Of a stretch of DNA of 64,000 nt, positions 48,001-61,125 are shown one piece after another. Numbering within the stretch: the first letter of the stretch is position 1; each line of letters begins with the position of its first letter. The DNA comes from Zychaea mexicana (Eukaryota > Mucoromycota > Mucoromycetes > Mucorales > Lichtheimiaceae): assembly GCF_025766255.1 (NCBI RefSeq), contig NW_026516786.1, positions 62,001 through 126,000 on the forward strand. The letters run 5' to 3'. The notes beneath the pieces were generated by a model. The model ran no database searches. It saw nothing but the letters and a program-made list of their open reading frames with translations, and was not told where the DNA came from. The position numbers were made by a program, and so were the translations under genes.

Positions 48001-49436
48001 CTCTGTTCATGCATGTCCTCTTCTTCTTCGTTATCTTTATCAGGACTTAGAATAGGTAATTCCATGGATAATAGCGGCGGCGTGTCACTGTCCTCAACCG
48101 AAATTTCTTCGTCATCTTCATCGTCATATTGATATTCCTCTGTCTTAGTGGGCTGCACCATCGCTTTGCTTGTTTCGTCCTCTTCATCGTCTTCTTCATC
48201 TTGAGCTTCCTCTTTGATTGTAACATGTTGCTGCTGTGATGGTGATGATGGCGCATTTGTTGATGATGAAGTTGGTGATACTGATTGCTTTTCAAGCTAA
48301 AAAAAAAGCATGATATAGATCAGAAGAGCGCCACACACATTATATAAACACGCACATCGTGGTACTGTTCATACGACATAAGAAATCGTAGAGAGAGAGA
48401 GAGAAAAGAAAATAATTATCACATTACCTTATCGGACAAGACCCAGTGGCGTGCGCGGTTTTTGCACTGGAGAGAATTCCGTGTTTTGACTTGTGTCGCA
48501 ATAGCTTTCCAATTGCCATATCCATGTAGTTCCTTTAGAAGAAGAGATGTATAGCCAAGAATGTTATAGCATTGGTTGGATTCCCGTTGTATTTCCACCT
48601 TGATCCTTTCTCCCCCTTTCCCTTCCCCCACCCCCGCCCCCCAAACCTTCGGATGATGATGGCAATGCTTTTTTAGATATTTACTATAGCAGTTCGTAAT
48701 ATATTGTCTTCTGCCGGCGTCCAACGTGTCTTGTGTGACGGTAATGATGCCGACGATATCGATGCTGCATTATTGTCATTTCTTTTAGAAATCTCACATG
48801 TCTTTTTATACACAACTGGCATACCCATCGCCTATCTCTTATTCCATAAATCAGCAGCAACTACATATGCTTACGTTCAGTCTTTAGTTTCTTTGAGGCA
48901 TTGGTTGTTGAAGCTTTTCGTTTATTCGTCGTTGTCTTGGATTTCGTGGTCTTTAAAGTATTTGGTAACGTGGATATAGTGTCTGTACCATAATAATATT
49001 GCTCTTCAGCTAGCATTTGTTCAATCAATGCTCGCGATTCCTCGTCCATGTCCTAGATCGTCAAGTATTTTTTCTGGCGATTACTATATATAAAGATCCC
49101 GTTTTCTTGATCGCTCCTTTTCAAAGTAATACACATATTTACTGGATCATGATCGGCTGTCCATGGCGTCGCTGCTGAATTTTCATAATCGGAAGCGATA
49201 GGGTGGGATGGTGGCGGTGTAGTTGTTGTAGTTTCTGCTGCTGTTATCGTAGTTGGAGCAGATTCGCTTTTTATGGATCATTGCGTGAGTTGGATTTATC
49301 CCTCCCATTATAGGGTAATATGCCATTGGGGTAGATCAAAAACAAGGAGAAGCGGAACTCACGGAATGAAGGTGTCAGGGACAATGGCTTGTTGTTCCGT
49401 TTGGTCGTCGTCAATGTCAATGATATCGTCATCCAT
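45068..49436 (-). CDS. MYSM1: SANT-SWIRM-MPN histone H2A deubiquitinase, MYSM1-like
   Basis: Predicted nuclear JAMM metalloprotease removing ubiquitin from histone H2A. Fifteen exons: 49363-49436, 49143-49266, 48875-49052, 48685-48815, 48428-48532, 47550-48296, 47050-47444, 46913-46957, 46796-46845, 46512-46705, 46219-46386, 45963-46106, 45717-45894, 45580-45684 and 45068-45459; 1009 aa. [19 protein letters not shown] then [17 protein letters not shown]. Acidic linker 205-453. [26 protein letters not shown] then [33 protein letters not shown] (Glu 694) and [17 protein letters not shown] (His 764, His 766, Asp 777), so all zinc and catalytic residues are present. The helix after MPN ([19 protein letters not shown]) matches the animal C-terminus in style. 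Donors of exons 8 and 13 (GTTTAT, GTGTAT) and the last acceptor (TAAAG) are the least certain. Confidence 0.9.
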
Positions 49437-50842
49437 CGGAAGGAACGGAATAATATTAATATGTATGGAGATCTCTCGTACAAGCACAAACGCAGGCTGG
49501 GCTCACGCGTGCTAATGTTGCCAGCAGCTGCAGGTTTGTGCGGAGCCTAATTTCTTTCCCTTCGTGTCTCCAATGTTTTGTGAATATTATACTGCTGTTA
49601 CAGCGTGTGCATATATTATTAGTTTAAATGGAATGATAGCAGGTTACGTATAGTCTACGGCAAAAATGGAGCATAAAACATTGAAGAAATGGGAATTTTA
49701 TGCACTGATATGACGCCCTCTTTGTTTTATCATGAATGACATGCATTCACGATAAGCGGGGTAGAAGTGGGGGAGATATTACTGGTGGACATGTTTCCTC
49801 ACAGATTGATTTGCTTTTAATCTTGGCACGTAATTATCGTTATCATAGTCGTCTGGTCAATCTAAATAAGTAGTAATAGTAGTAGAATTAGCACATAGTA
49901 TGTGCGTTGATACCTCAACCGTTGATATCAATGACGCTAGATAGTACGATTGTTGCATTATCATATGCATAGTTCTTCCCTCCAATCTATACATAATCAT
50001 AGAGAAAGAGATATCTAATGTGTGCGTTACGGACAACATACAATGCAGGTGGGCGAGAGCGAAAGAGGAAAAGGAGGCGGCTTATGTATGGACAGATCTT
50101 TGCGCTCACATGAGAAGACCTTGTTGCTGTCGATGATATTATGGCGACAGAGACAACAGCATCAACAGCAGCAGCGGACAATGATAATATTTGTGTATCT
50201 GCTTATTGCTGGCCTTCTTTACATCTCAGTCAAAACAGTAGCAGAAGGTGGGATGGGAAAAACAAGAGCTGCTGCCGGGCTCTTTGTAAGGTAAACGCGG
50301 TCTCTTTCTGACGGTGTGTCGCGCACGTGTGTTTGATCAGGTGGGAGGGCCACCCACCAGCCGACTGTTTCACAATCAGAGGGCATATGGTATGTTGCAC
50401 AACTGGCCATCTCAGTAGTAAAATAAGCCTTTTTGGGAAAAATATGCGCACACTGCCTTCTTGTCCGTTTGTTGACTGTTGCGCTGATCCTCTGAAACTG
50501 GGGGGGATGCAGTGTGTGCGGGATTGAGAGAGAAGGGAAAATGGGGGAGGCAGATTCTTCTACGAGCTAAGTCAAAAAAGAGACACAGTACATATTCAAA
50601 TGAACGGGAAAAGTTTTTAATTTTGTGTGATCGGTATGGGTTTTCCCATCTAAGCTCTCGTACTAAACGCATATATAAGAGGCACTTCCTTTGCGTTTCT
50701 GTTACGTGGATTCCATTTCTCTAACCTTTTCTCCTTCTTTTCCTCTCTCAAAACGAAAGCCAAGTCTCGTTTTCTTATTCTTGATCCCAGTTACTAGCAC
50801 CTAGCAAATAAACAAAGACCGTCTCACCCCGCTTGTTGAACA
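49437..50842. other. Divergent promoter region of MYSM1-like gene and PMA1
   Basis: About 1.4 kb. A TATATAAG element at 50672-50679 lies 165 bp before the PMA1 ATG, and a CT-rich leader (CTTTTCTCCTTC) follows. Two overlapping open frames near 50040-50296 (one with a 20-residue hydrophobic stretch) have no other support and are not called. Confidence 0.5.
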
Positions 50843-53800
50843 ATGGCATCCGGCGATCCGAAAGCGGACGAGAAGAGAGTGGTCACTGAAGTCGTCGAGG
50901 TCAAGGAGTTCAAGGAGCAGCAGCAGCAGGAGAAGCATGAGCAGCAGTCCAAGCAGCCCATTCCGGACATGAAGTCCTTGACCGTCGAAGAGCTCTATGA
51001 CAAGGAAAAGTACGACATGTCCACCATGGAACCTGGCGACGTCTTTACACTCCTCCAGTAAGTGCGGCTCATTTTAAATTAATCAACTACTGTTTGTAAT
51101 CAACCAATCTCCTGCTGTAATACTGAATCTATCATATTACCAATGACAGAACGAGTGCAGGTGGCTTGACTTCCGAAGAAGCTGCCGCGCGTGTCGAGAA
51201 ATTTGGCTACAACAAGATTGAGTCCAAGGAGCAGAACCCCTTCTTGCAGTTCCTTGGCTTCATGTGGAACCCGTTGTCATGGGTCATGGAAATGGCTGCT
51301 ATTGTAGCTATCGCCCTGTCGAACGGCGAAGGTCGTCCACCAGATTGGCCTGATTTCGTCGGTATCATGCTCTTGCTCTTGGCCAACTCGTTGATTGGTT
51401 TCTGGGAAGAACGACAAGCCGGCAACGCCGTCAAGGCCCTGATGGATGCCCTTGCTCCCGAGTGCAAAGTCAAGCGTGATGGCGAATGGAAGACGATGGA
51501 AGCTGCCGCTTTGGTGCCAGGCGATGTGATCAGTATCAAGCTTGGTGATGTCGTACCTGCAGATGGTCGTTTAATTACTGCCCACGGTGCCGTCTCGATT
51601 GATCAAGCTGCCCTCACTGGTGAATCGTTGCCTGTCGGCAAAGAGACTGGCGACGAAGTCTTTTCCGGCTCCACCGTCAAGCAAGGTGAAGCCGAGGCCA
51701 TAGTCATTGGCACTGGTTTGAACACATTCTTTGGTCGTGCTGCCAAGTTGGTTGGCGAAGCTGGCGACGACATGGGCCACTTGCAAGTCATATTGGCTCA
51801 CATTGGTAACTTTTGCCTATGCAGCATCGGCATCTTCTTGGTGCTGGAAATCCTTGTCCAGTATGCTGCCTTCCGTTATTCATATCGACGTGGTATCGAT
51901 AACATCCTGGTCTTGCTCATTGGTGGTATCCCCATTGCTATGCCTACCGTTCTGTCCGTCACCTTGGCTATTGGTGCTAAGCAGTTGGCTGAACACAAGG
52001 CTATCGTCACCCGTATTACTGCTATTGAGGAAATGGCTGCCGTCACCATCCTTTGCTCGGACAAGACCGGTACCTTGACCTTGAACAAGCTGATTGTCGA
52101 CAAGCCAACCGTCAAAACCTATGCTGAGCAGGACAGCGACGATATCATGCTTATATCATCCTATGCCTCACGCACAGAAAACCAAGATGCCATCGACTTT
52201 TGCATTGTCAACTCGTTGCCCGATGTCAAGATGGCCCGCGACGGCATTGAGGAGCTCGACTTTAAGCCGTTCAACCCTGTTATCAAGCGTACCGAGATCA
52301 CCTACAAGCGCAAGTCGGATGGTAAGGTGTTCCGTGCAACCAAGGGTATGTCTGCCTTCATCATGGATCTATGCACGCGCGACAAGACCGACGAGCAGAT
52401 CAAACAGCTTGATGAAGATGTCGATGAGTTTGCTCGCCGTGGTCTGCGTTCGCTCGCCGTGGCCGTCGACGAAGTCCCCAGTGGCGATGCTGAAGGTGAA
52501 GGCCTAGGATTCCGCTTGATTGGTTTGCTCCCCATTTACGATCCTCCACGTTCTGATACAAAGGAAACGATTGACCGCGCCATTGCCCTGGGTGTCCAGG
52601 TCAAGATGATCACGGGTGACCAGCTGGCCATTGCCAAGGAAACTGGCCGCCGTCTCGGCATGGGTGACAACATGTACTTGTCCAAAGCATTGAAGGAAGG
52701 CCCTCCTGCAGGCTCAGGCTACTCGCACGTCGACGAAATGGTATTGCAATCGGATGGTTTCGCTGGTGTGTATCCCGAACACAAGTACGAGATTGTCGAG
52801 CGTCTGCAAGCCATGGGTCACATGACGGCTATGACGGGCGATGGTGTCAATGATGCCCCGGCCCTTTCCAAAGCTAATGTGGGTGTGGCCGTTGCTGATG
52901 CGTCCGATGCTGCCCGCTCTGCAGCAGATATTGTCCTGACTGAGCCTGGTTTGTCCGTCATTATCGAAGCCTTCATCCATTCGCGTCGTATCTTTCAGCG
53001 TATGCGCAACTACTCGATCTACACCTGCTCTGTCACCATTCGTGTTGTCGTAGGCTTTGCCATCATGTGCTTTGCCTTCCAGTTTGATTTCCCGCCCTTC
53101 CTTGTTCTTATTATTGCGGTGATCAACGACGGCACCATCATGACGATATCCAAGGACCGTGTACGACCGTCGCCGTTCCCAGATAGTTGGAACCTCAAGG
53201 AGATCTTTTCGTATGCCATCGTCTATGGCTTGTACTTGGCTGCTTCGACCATTGTCTTTTACGCGGTTTGCATCAAGACCACTTTTTTCCAGGACAAGTT
53301 TGGTGTGGACCCTATCACCGACGTCAATGACTGGAAGCTGCATTCCGTCATCTACCTGCAAGTGGCCTCCATTTCCCAGGGCTTGATTTTTGTCACGCGT
53401 TCCCATGGCTTCTTCTTCATGGAACGGCCTTCGACGTTGCTCTTGTCTGCCTTTGTGGTGGCCCAGGTCGTTGCTACCTGCATTGCCGTCTATGCCGACT
53501 GGCCATTCACTTACATAGAGGGCTGTGGCTGGACGTGGGCTGGCATTGCATGGGTCTGGAATTTTGTGTGGTTCCCTCCATTGGACTTGCTCAAGTTTGG
53601 CATGCAGCGTCTGTGGCGACCCAAGAACGTTGCTTCCTTGCCTGGAGGTCCTGGTGGCGCCACATCGCGTCGCTCGTCTGTTGTTTCTGGATCGGCGTCG
53701 GCACGTTACTATGCTAACCGCACTCGCTCGTTGCGTGCATTGGAACGCCCAAGAAACTTTGGCCGTCGCTTGCTCGGCCTTGACAAGAAGCTGTCCATGG

Positions 53801-53967
53801 ATCCCAATGAAATGCGCCGCTTCTCTTCTGTTCAGGTAAATAAAAGAAAGGCAATCTGGATGATACACATAGTGCAAAGCCTATGACTCACACGCTTTAT
53901 CGCATCTCTCCATCATTAGACCAATCAAGCAGCTCAAGTATTGAGCGGAAATGTCCCTCAGCATTAA
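50843..53967 (+). CDS. PMA1: Plasma-membrane H+-ATPase (P-type IIIA)
   Basis: Proton pump that energises nutrient uptake and sets cytosolic pH. Three exons: 50843-51057, 51150-53835 and 53920-53967; 982 aa. The N-terminus is charged and Gln-rich ([14 protein letters not shown]). The core shows [10 protein letters not shown] (actuator), [15 protein letters not shown] (M4), [12 protein letters not shown] with the phosphorylated Asp, KMITGDQ and [20 protein letters not shown]. Ten membrane segments are expected. The C-terminal regulatory tail is long, with basic-Ser sites [16 protein letters not shown] and RRFSSVQ; I do not see the yeast Ser-911/Thr-912 region. Intron 2 sits just after RRFSSVQ, so retention would swap the final 15 residues for a different tail. 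Strong codon bias indicates high expression. Confidence 0.97.
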
Positions 53968-55972
53968 AGAGGATATAACCACTATCAAAATTCTATATTT
54001 ACTTTTTTTCCTCCTTCTTTTCTTTCATTATAATGTATTTTTCCTTCGGCTTACAAAACTCTGCTTACCTACCTCTCTCTCTCTCTCTCTCGCTTTTCTG
54101 TTTTCTTACATCCTAGAGTCAGATGTACATAATTTTTTTTCATTTTTCTGTACTAGTCCTTTTCGAGTTATCTTTCTTATATATAAAAAATAAGCGAGAA
54201 ACTATTTTATTTACTCCATTTGGAGAAAAGAAATAAAACTCATTTTTCTTATTGTAAAACACATATTCTTTATTTGTGCTAGCGCCGTAGTGCGATACTT
54301 ATGATGAAAACAGTAAAGTCGAGTGACCTTATCCTCATGCGTACATTTTGTGTTGTTTGTGGCCCCTGTACTGTAAAGGATTATCCGAGCACCACGATGG
54401 TGACCAACAACAAACAAGACGGCGGATGGCTATTTGGACTACAGCATGCGTTGTTACATCAACTCACAGAACATTGTAGCGTAAGTCAATTGCGTCACTG
54501 CTTGGGACCTAAGAGAGATTATACAGTATACATACGGACGCTACGAGCTGACGGGTCTGTTCCCATAGTATATTGACATTTCCATGGTAACTTTCCAGTT
54601 TCCAAGTCTACGAACTATACCCTGCTTCTAATCCCATCCGTCCTGCATGGTTGTTGTCATTAGACCACCTACACCGACTCCTTACTTTCATGTAAACTAA
54701 TATGTGTGTGGGTATATTTCTCGATTTGTATCACAGCAAAAGAAAGCTACAGTACTGTATAAAATTTCATACAAAGCTCCTCGGTTCGTATGACAGTGTA
54801 GTATCGCCCATACAGAAAATAAAAGAATGACTACCAGCACATTTTCTGTAATACACACAATATATACATCAGACACAGGGTGTTTTCGACATAATACGTA
54901 CTGCTTTCTGCTGCTCCAAAATCAAACAATCAGTGTGCGTATGCACATTTTTCAGTTGAAGGATCTCTATCCAATCAATCATCAGATCAAACAACCATTT
55001 TCCTTTTAAAATTCGGATAGGAAAAGAACGGACGGCTTTTTCTCTTGTTACTACCAAAATGAGGTTTAAAATGCCCAAAAACGGGTTTCGTATACCCAAG
55101 TTCGAACTGTTACATGAATGCAATATCGCCAACCTCGTCGATAAAGTCCTAAGGCATGTCTACAGATTTATTCAAAGGAATGAAATTTATACATCATGAC
55201 GTCTTACTTTTACTCTATTTCATTGAACACATACAACCGATGCAGAATAGAGAAACAACATGTGTCTTCAAATCTACGAGTCCGAATAGATCACAGGAGT
55301 TATTAACAACATCCGATATGTACACAACAGATGATCCTTCCAATATTCGATTGTTTTGGTCTTGTTTCACGGAACAAGTTCGAACAATCATCATATGGCC
55401 GCCCTCGTAACTCGGCAATTGTGAAGCCTCTATATAAACAGGTTTTTCACTGGCTTAACAGCTGTGCTACGGTTGTACAGTACACAGAGTATGTCGTCAG
55501 TTTCGCAAATAAGCCTTTTTTGCGACTTGATGTCTTGCTCATCAGCTTCCAAACCTTCGTTGTTGTCTACATGTTGTTACGACAGCACGAGTGGCATGTA
55601 TCATAGTATGTACTTGGTAACCAAAAGAGCCACTAGAATCATAACTATACATAGCAACGCATATGATAACACGACTGATTTAGTCAGTTTCTTTTAGATC
55701 ATACATAAATTACAGAGTAATAAGCAAGGATTTATTTTTTAAATTTAATGCAAATAGCAGATAGAAAAAAGCACAGTGAAGGAAAGAAAGAGATAAAAGG
55801 CTCGTCATATATACAGCAGAAGGAGAGAGAATGTGTTGACAAAAAAAAGGCTTTAAATGTGTGTGATTTCGAGAGCAATAGGGTATGAAGTTAGGATTGT
55901 AAAATGGAGGGGATGCTTTGTTTTGGTTGTACTATAGTAGTAGTAGTAGTAGCAGTATAATATAGGGTGTTG
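53968..55972. other. Spacer between PMA1 and the BRPF/NTO1 gene
   Basis: Two-kilobase interval between convergent 3' ends. PMA1's 3' flank has a (CT)n run near 54067-54091; an (AGT)n run lies at 55937-55955 near the NTO1 stop. A 47-codon plus-strand frame near 55059-55200 (MRFKMPKNGFRIPKFELLHE) is protein-like but isolated. No RNA gene seen. Confidence 0.4.
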
Positions 55973-58900
55973 TTATTTTCTTAGTCCAGAAGAATCAGTC
56001 AACGCGGGTGCAGGATCCAGTCCCAATACTTCACAAGCATATGCATAGCCGGTCCTGGATTCCTTGATTCTGCGTGCATTCTTCTTTTTACGCGCTACCA
56101 ACAACATATCTGCATCATGGCTCGGATCGCCTAGAGCATAGATATCCGTTCGACTGACCCAGCCCCTGAACATCCAAGATTACTAGTTAGCCTCTGTCGG
56201 TCTTGGATTTGTCTCCTTCTTCCTACTAAAACTTACCATTTGTGATGATCGGGCACTTCGTAGAATTCAACGAGTACATCGTCTTCACCATGTTTGGATG
56301 TCAATACATGCTTTCCGATATCCTCTTTATTCGGATCGACAATCTATCAATGTAATTTTGGTTAACAAAGACTTGATATACTCCTCCACCATCCCCCCAC
56401 TTTGAAGGATATACATAAAGGGAGTTTTTACCCTGGCAGGATGAGGCGGAAAACCTTTAACACGAGCCCATACAATCATTTCAGGTTTAACATCGGTAAT
56501 AGGTTCTGGCTTTGGTTTTGTTTGACGGGATTCAGAGCGTGACTTCTTGCGTGGCGAGGGTGTTGGAGATAATCCATCGGTATCGCTACCACTGTTGCCC
56601 GTGTCTGTTCCTTCCACATAAAGCCACCCAGGGGGTGCCTTTCGCTTACGGTCAGGTCTGACGAGAGGGTGGTCTTCTTCTGTAACATGATCCGAGTGCC
56701 ATAGTAAATTGCGTGCTTCTGATGATGTTCGCTTCTCAAGTTCTTGGGCGGTAGGAGCCACCAAACCGTCTGATCCCATACTCCGCGTTCGTCGACGTAG
56801 AACCTTGCTGCTGCTGTTGCTACTCGCGTTCGTATTACCTTTGCTTTCTTCTCCTTGTGTGGCGGTACTGGCTGCTGCTTCCGCTGCTTTGGATGATCTT
56901 GTAGCGACCCTGCTATTCTTGTTTTCAGGCACATTGTGGTTGCTGTCGTCGTCGTCTCCGCCTTGAGTCCCATTCGCAACAACTTGATCTTCGCCTTCTT
57001 GTTTCATTTCATTTTCTTCTTCTTCTGCTGCTGCAGCAGCAGCTGCTGCCGCCGCCGCCTTTGCTGCCGCTGCTTCAGCACGCAACCGTCCACGTTTGGC
57101 TGCATACTCCAATTGTTTCTGTCGTTTTGCTTCAGCTTGAGCTGCCTTGGCTCTTCGTCGTTCTGCATCTGCCTGTTTTTTCGCCTCAGCTTTTTCAGCA
57201 GCTAACTGTTGCCGCTTTCTTTCTTCAGCTTTTGCTCTTTCTTCTGCTTCCAAACGTTCTTGTTCTGCTGCAAGTTCTTCAGGAGATGGCACGTGGACAG
57301 TATTGTATGTAAAGATCTCGGGATGGATATCAATAGCCAAAATACCCGTCTCTTTCTTGATCTCCAGTTCCTCGTAATCTTTTCGTGCTTGTGCTAAAAG
57401 GTCAAGCGACAGTTTTTCAAGTCGTTCTGCAGTGCGGTAATAGAGTGTCTCTGGCTTGTTGTATGTTTTACAGTTCTTCCAAATCAACATGATGTCGCTC
57501 TATATAAGGAGATTGGGATACAAAGTTCACGTCAGCCATCCAACTAGCCCTCTATACAGGTACAGCTAAAACTAGATGCTAACGTTACCTCCACTTGTTC
57601 TAAGCTTGTATACTCGTGTGCTGAGAACTTTTCGAGAATTTCAGCAAAGGACATGGGAGTATCGATGATTTCAGAGTAGTCGGGCGCAACATCAGGTGTC
57701 ACGGGGAATCTGAAAAGCTCTTTCTTATCCGCACTATAAGAAAATGTTGTCAGTCACCTCCTTTCTTTCGATTTCTATATGCCGTATTCGATAATTAACA
57801 CACTCCTCGTCCAAAAATGCCGACTTACTCTATAAGCTGATCAACCAATGGTTTGGTGATATACTCCACTGGGAAAAGTATCATTTCCAGATATGCCTTT
57901 TGTTTCCGTATCCGTTCCAGCTTTTGTTTTTCGCGCTTCTGCACTTGTTCCGATAACATGCGTACGCGTTCCAAATCGGCTCTCAAATTTATCATTGCCT
58001 AACAGTGCAAGTGTGTGAGTCTGCATCAATGATGTTCCTTAACTTGTCAGCGGCACTTTTTCTTTTTCGCTCAAAAAACTTACCGCTGCACGGTGTGCCT
58101 TTTCTACCTCAGTCTGCTTGTGTTGCGACGACGATGCGGTCCAAGGCTGAAGATAAAGAGCTATTAGTTATGTCGCCACGGGCACGATTTTCTCATTCTT
58201 ACCTCCAAGTGCAAACGCTTGAGCAATGGTGCGCCTCGTCTGGACTCACGTTTGAGGGACCAATATCGACATATGCTGACAATCAACTGTGGTTTGCGAC
58301 GTAAGTTGGTAGCCTGCCGTACACACCTCATATTCTCGAGCTTGCTAATGATAAACTCTGGAGCGATTGGTGCGCCAGCCGAATAATGATGCTGGTGTGC
58401 ACGTGCCGCCTTGGAACTGGGCAACATCTGTGTTACTGCCGAATTATCGTTATCCATGTGCCCTTTCTTCTTGTGCTTCTTCTTTTTCTTCTTCCGCCCA
58501 TCATCCTGTCCATCCACTCCATCCTCTTCATCGTCATTGTTGTTGTTACTGTCGCCGTCGCCAATAGCCGCAACGTTATTGCTATCATTCATCATGACTT
58601 CATCATCAACATAACGTTGTCGAGGTATCCGATGGCTGTTGTTGTTGTTGTTACTTGTCTTGTTGCTGCGTCGATGGGAGCTAGAAAAGAATGCCTGTGC
58701 CGCTGCAACCGTTTGTTCCACATTGACCTGCTCTGTATAATCACGCGGCGTATGCTTGTCACAATAGGCCTTGAACACCACACCATCATAGTGCGATCCG
58801 TGTGATTTCATGCGCATGCAAAGACGTGCCCATCGCGCACAGGTCACATGGAATGCAACAAAACAGTGCTTACTGTCGCACTGAATACATGCACCTTGTC

Positions 58901-61125
58901 GTCTTCGGCAAATATAACACGTCAGTTTCCACCGGCTCTTGGGTATGTTTTCGATATTGTCAATGGGCTCCATGTACACGCTATTGCTGAGACCGACTTC
59001 GGGAATCCAAATGGCACACAGCAAGTGGCCCCATTTGTTGGTATTGGTTTGCTTAAAGGCACCCCCTTCGTTCGGACAAAATATGCACGAAACTGGATTC
59101 TCGGGAGACACAAGACATTTACGGCAAAGCCATTGGCCTTCAGGGATATATGGAATACCGTAGCAATCTGTAAATATCGAACGTGTGTGTGAGCGTCCAC
59201 CCTCATGATTCAGCTTCAAATAGCATCATGCCACTTACCCTGATGAACAGCCAAATTGCAACCATCGCAAAACACAATAGCATTGCTATTTTCACATTCT
59301 GTATCATCACAAATGGCGCATGCAGAATCTTCTGGAAGGGATGGTTCCTCGGCTACTTGTTTTGGCAGGTTTTTGATCTAGCAGGTCGTCCAGCAAATAA
59401 AACATATTTTTTTTAAAGCTTGTCAATAATCATCCGCTACTACCACCCACATGGTATGTTAATGAAAACCAATCCAAATCCTGTGTCACGTTATACACCT
59501 TACCAGATCAAACCATTCCTTCTCAAGCTGATCCATGACAGCTTCAAATAAATCGCCAGAGACTTCTCCCAAATCCTCCTTGCGGCGCTCTTCATTTAGC
59601 ATTTGTAGCCAAGCATCGTCTAACATTATCGATTAATAACAATCCTCTGACCGCATTTTCCGTTTTTTGTCGTTATCTTTCTCCTTCCCTTTATTATCAA
59701 ATTCCAACTACAATCTTACCATGCTCATCCATGTCATATTCTACCGTATCCATTAAATCAGCTTCAGATGGTTCTAGAATACAAGTAAAGGAAATTTTAA
59801 ATTAATAAACAGACACACATGATAAAAAAAAGTGTGAGCGCTCTCATACCAATATATCGAATATAATGATTCTCAGGACGCTGAAATCGTTGCTGTTGGC
59901 TACTTGCTCCTTCGTCTTCCACTGTTGTTAGTGCAGTACTTGCTGCTGTGACCTCTTTACCGTTCTCCTTCTGTCGATCATCACTCATGCTAACTTGTTT
60001 AGGTTCTTCCGTGACTAAACGGAACGAAGGTTTGGGCAATGCATCCAAATTGACACCCATATTGATATCGTTGACGGTTTCCAATGGCTGTTGTTCTTTC
60101 TGTAGTTGCTGTTGCTGTGGACGAGTGGATAATGCTTGATACAAGTCGCCTTCTTTTTGATGATCAACCAACGGGTCTCCGTTTCGCTGTCGTCCTCCAT
60201 CGTCGGCGTCGTCATCTTCGTCCTTTTCTCCAGGTGTTGCTGATAATGACAGCACCTCTTCACTATTGCTGCCACTTTTGTTGCTTGCCTTCTCGTCCAG
60301 TTCCATGTCTTCCCCTTCGTCTGCTGTGACCATACTATCATCAGAGGATTCGCTATCCGTACTAGTGATGCTTTTTTCGTCATTTGCTGGCTCGTCAGAG
60401 ATATCGTTTTTTTCGTCTTCTGGCTCAAGTGGTGACGGGTTGCTGCCGTTATTGTTGCTATTGACGTTCTTATATTCTCCTTTGTTGACTTTTTGTTCCG
60501 CTGCTGTTGTCGTCGAACCGTCCCCTTTTGGCGAATCGTTAAGACTCATAGAAGACAGTCCAGAGTCTTCTAAACTTTCGTCTGGTGGTAGTTCAGGCAC
60601 CTGACGTTCTTTGCCATTATCATTTCGATCGTTGTCGTCTTTGTTAGCTTTTGCTACACTTGCTACTGTTGACAACGGCGTACTTCCGCTACCGCCGTTG
60701 GCATCGCTGTCAACGTTATTGTCATCGTTGTTTTTACTGGTGTTGGTGGTTCTCGCGTCAACAGTAAGATCTTGAGTAGCGGGACGATCTGACTTTGACA
60801 CTCTTACAATTCGCAAGGGTTCCTTTAGATTGAGGTTGGGATAATAGTCCTTATATGATCGTTCTTCCCTTGGCCGTACAGCAGTGTGTCCGTTGGCGTC
60901 GTGATGGCTAGTGTTTAACGATAAGCTAGGTAGCCTCTGCTTTTGTGTAGGGTGTTGGTGATGCTGGTGTTCTTGTCGATTTTCACGGTATTGACGATGG
61001 TCTTCGTGCAACGGTTGGAGTGGTTGCTGCAACTGTTCTGTTTCTCCTTCACCTGGACGCGGATACTTTTTGGGTCGACCACGACGGCCGGTACCTTTAC
61101 GTCCACCTCGTGTCTTCAATGGCAT
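55973..61125 (-). CDS. NTO1: BRPF/Nto1 histone-acetyltransferase scaffold (PHD-bromo-PWWP)
   Basis: Scaffold of a NuA3/MOZ-type H3 acetyltransferase complex. Eleven exons: 59850-61125, 59720-59773, 59504-59619, 59239-59377, 58203-59167, 58084-58146, 57829-57998, 57589-57733, 56432-57499, 56237-56343 and 55973-56165; 1431 aa. AT-hook [10 protein letters not shown] at the N-terminus; acidic disordered region to about 415; EPL-type segment ([19 protein letters not shown]); PHD1 (CAICDD to WLCRKC, about 500-545); zinc knuckle and extended PHD ([12 protein letters not shown] to [12 protein letters not shown]); [20 protein letters not shown]; bromodomain about 910-1005 (NCKTYN acetyl-lysine Asn); Ala/Glu/Lys helix; PWWP from about 1320 ([18 protein letters not shown]). 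Yeast Nto1 lacks bromodomain and PWWP, so this resembles animal BRPF1. Confidence 0.94.

Noticed and set aside
50022..50294. Open frame with a hydrophobic helix upstream of PMA1
   Set aside because: Overlaps another equally open frame, no family match, and sits in a promoter region.
52714..53877. 387-codon open frame antisense to PMA1
   Set aside because: Same cause: biased codons of a highly expressed gene leave the opposite strand open.
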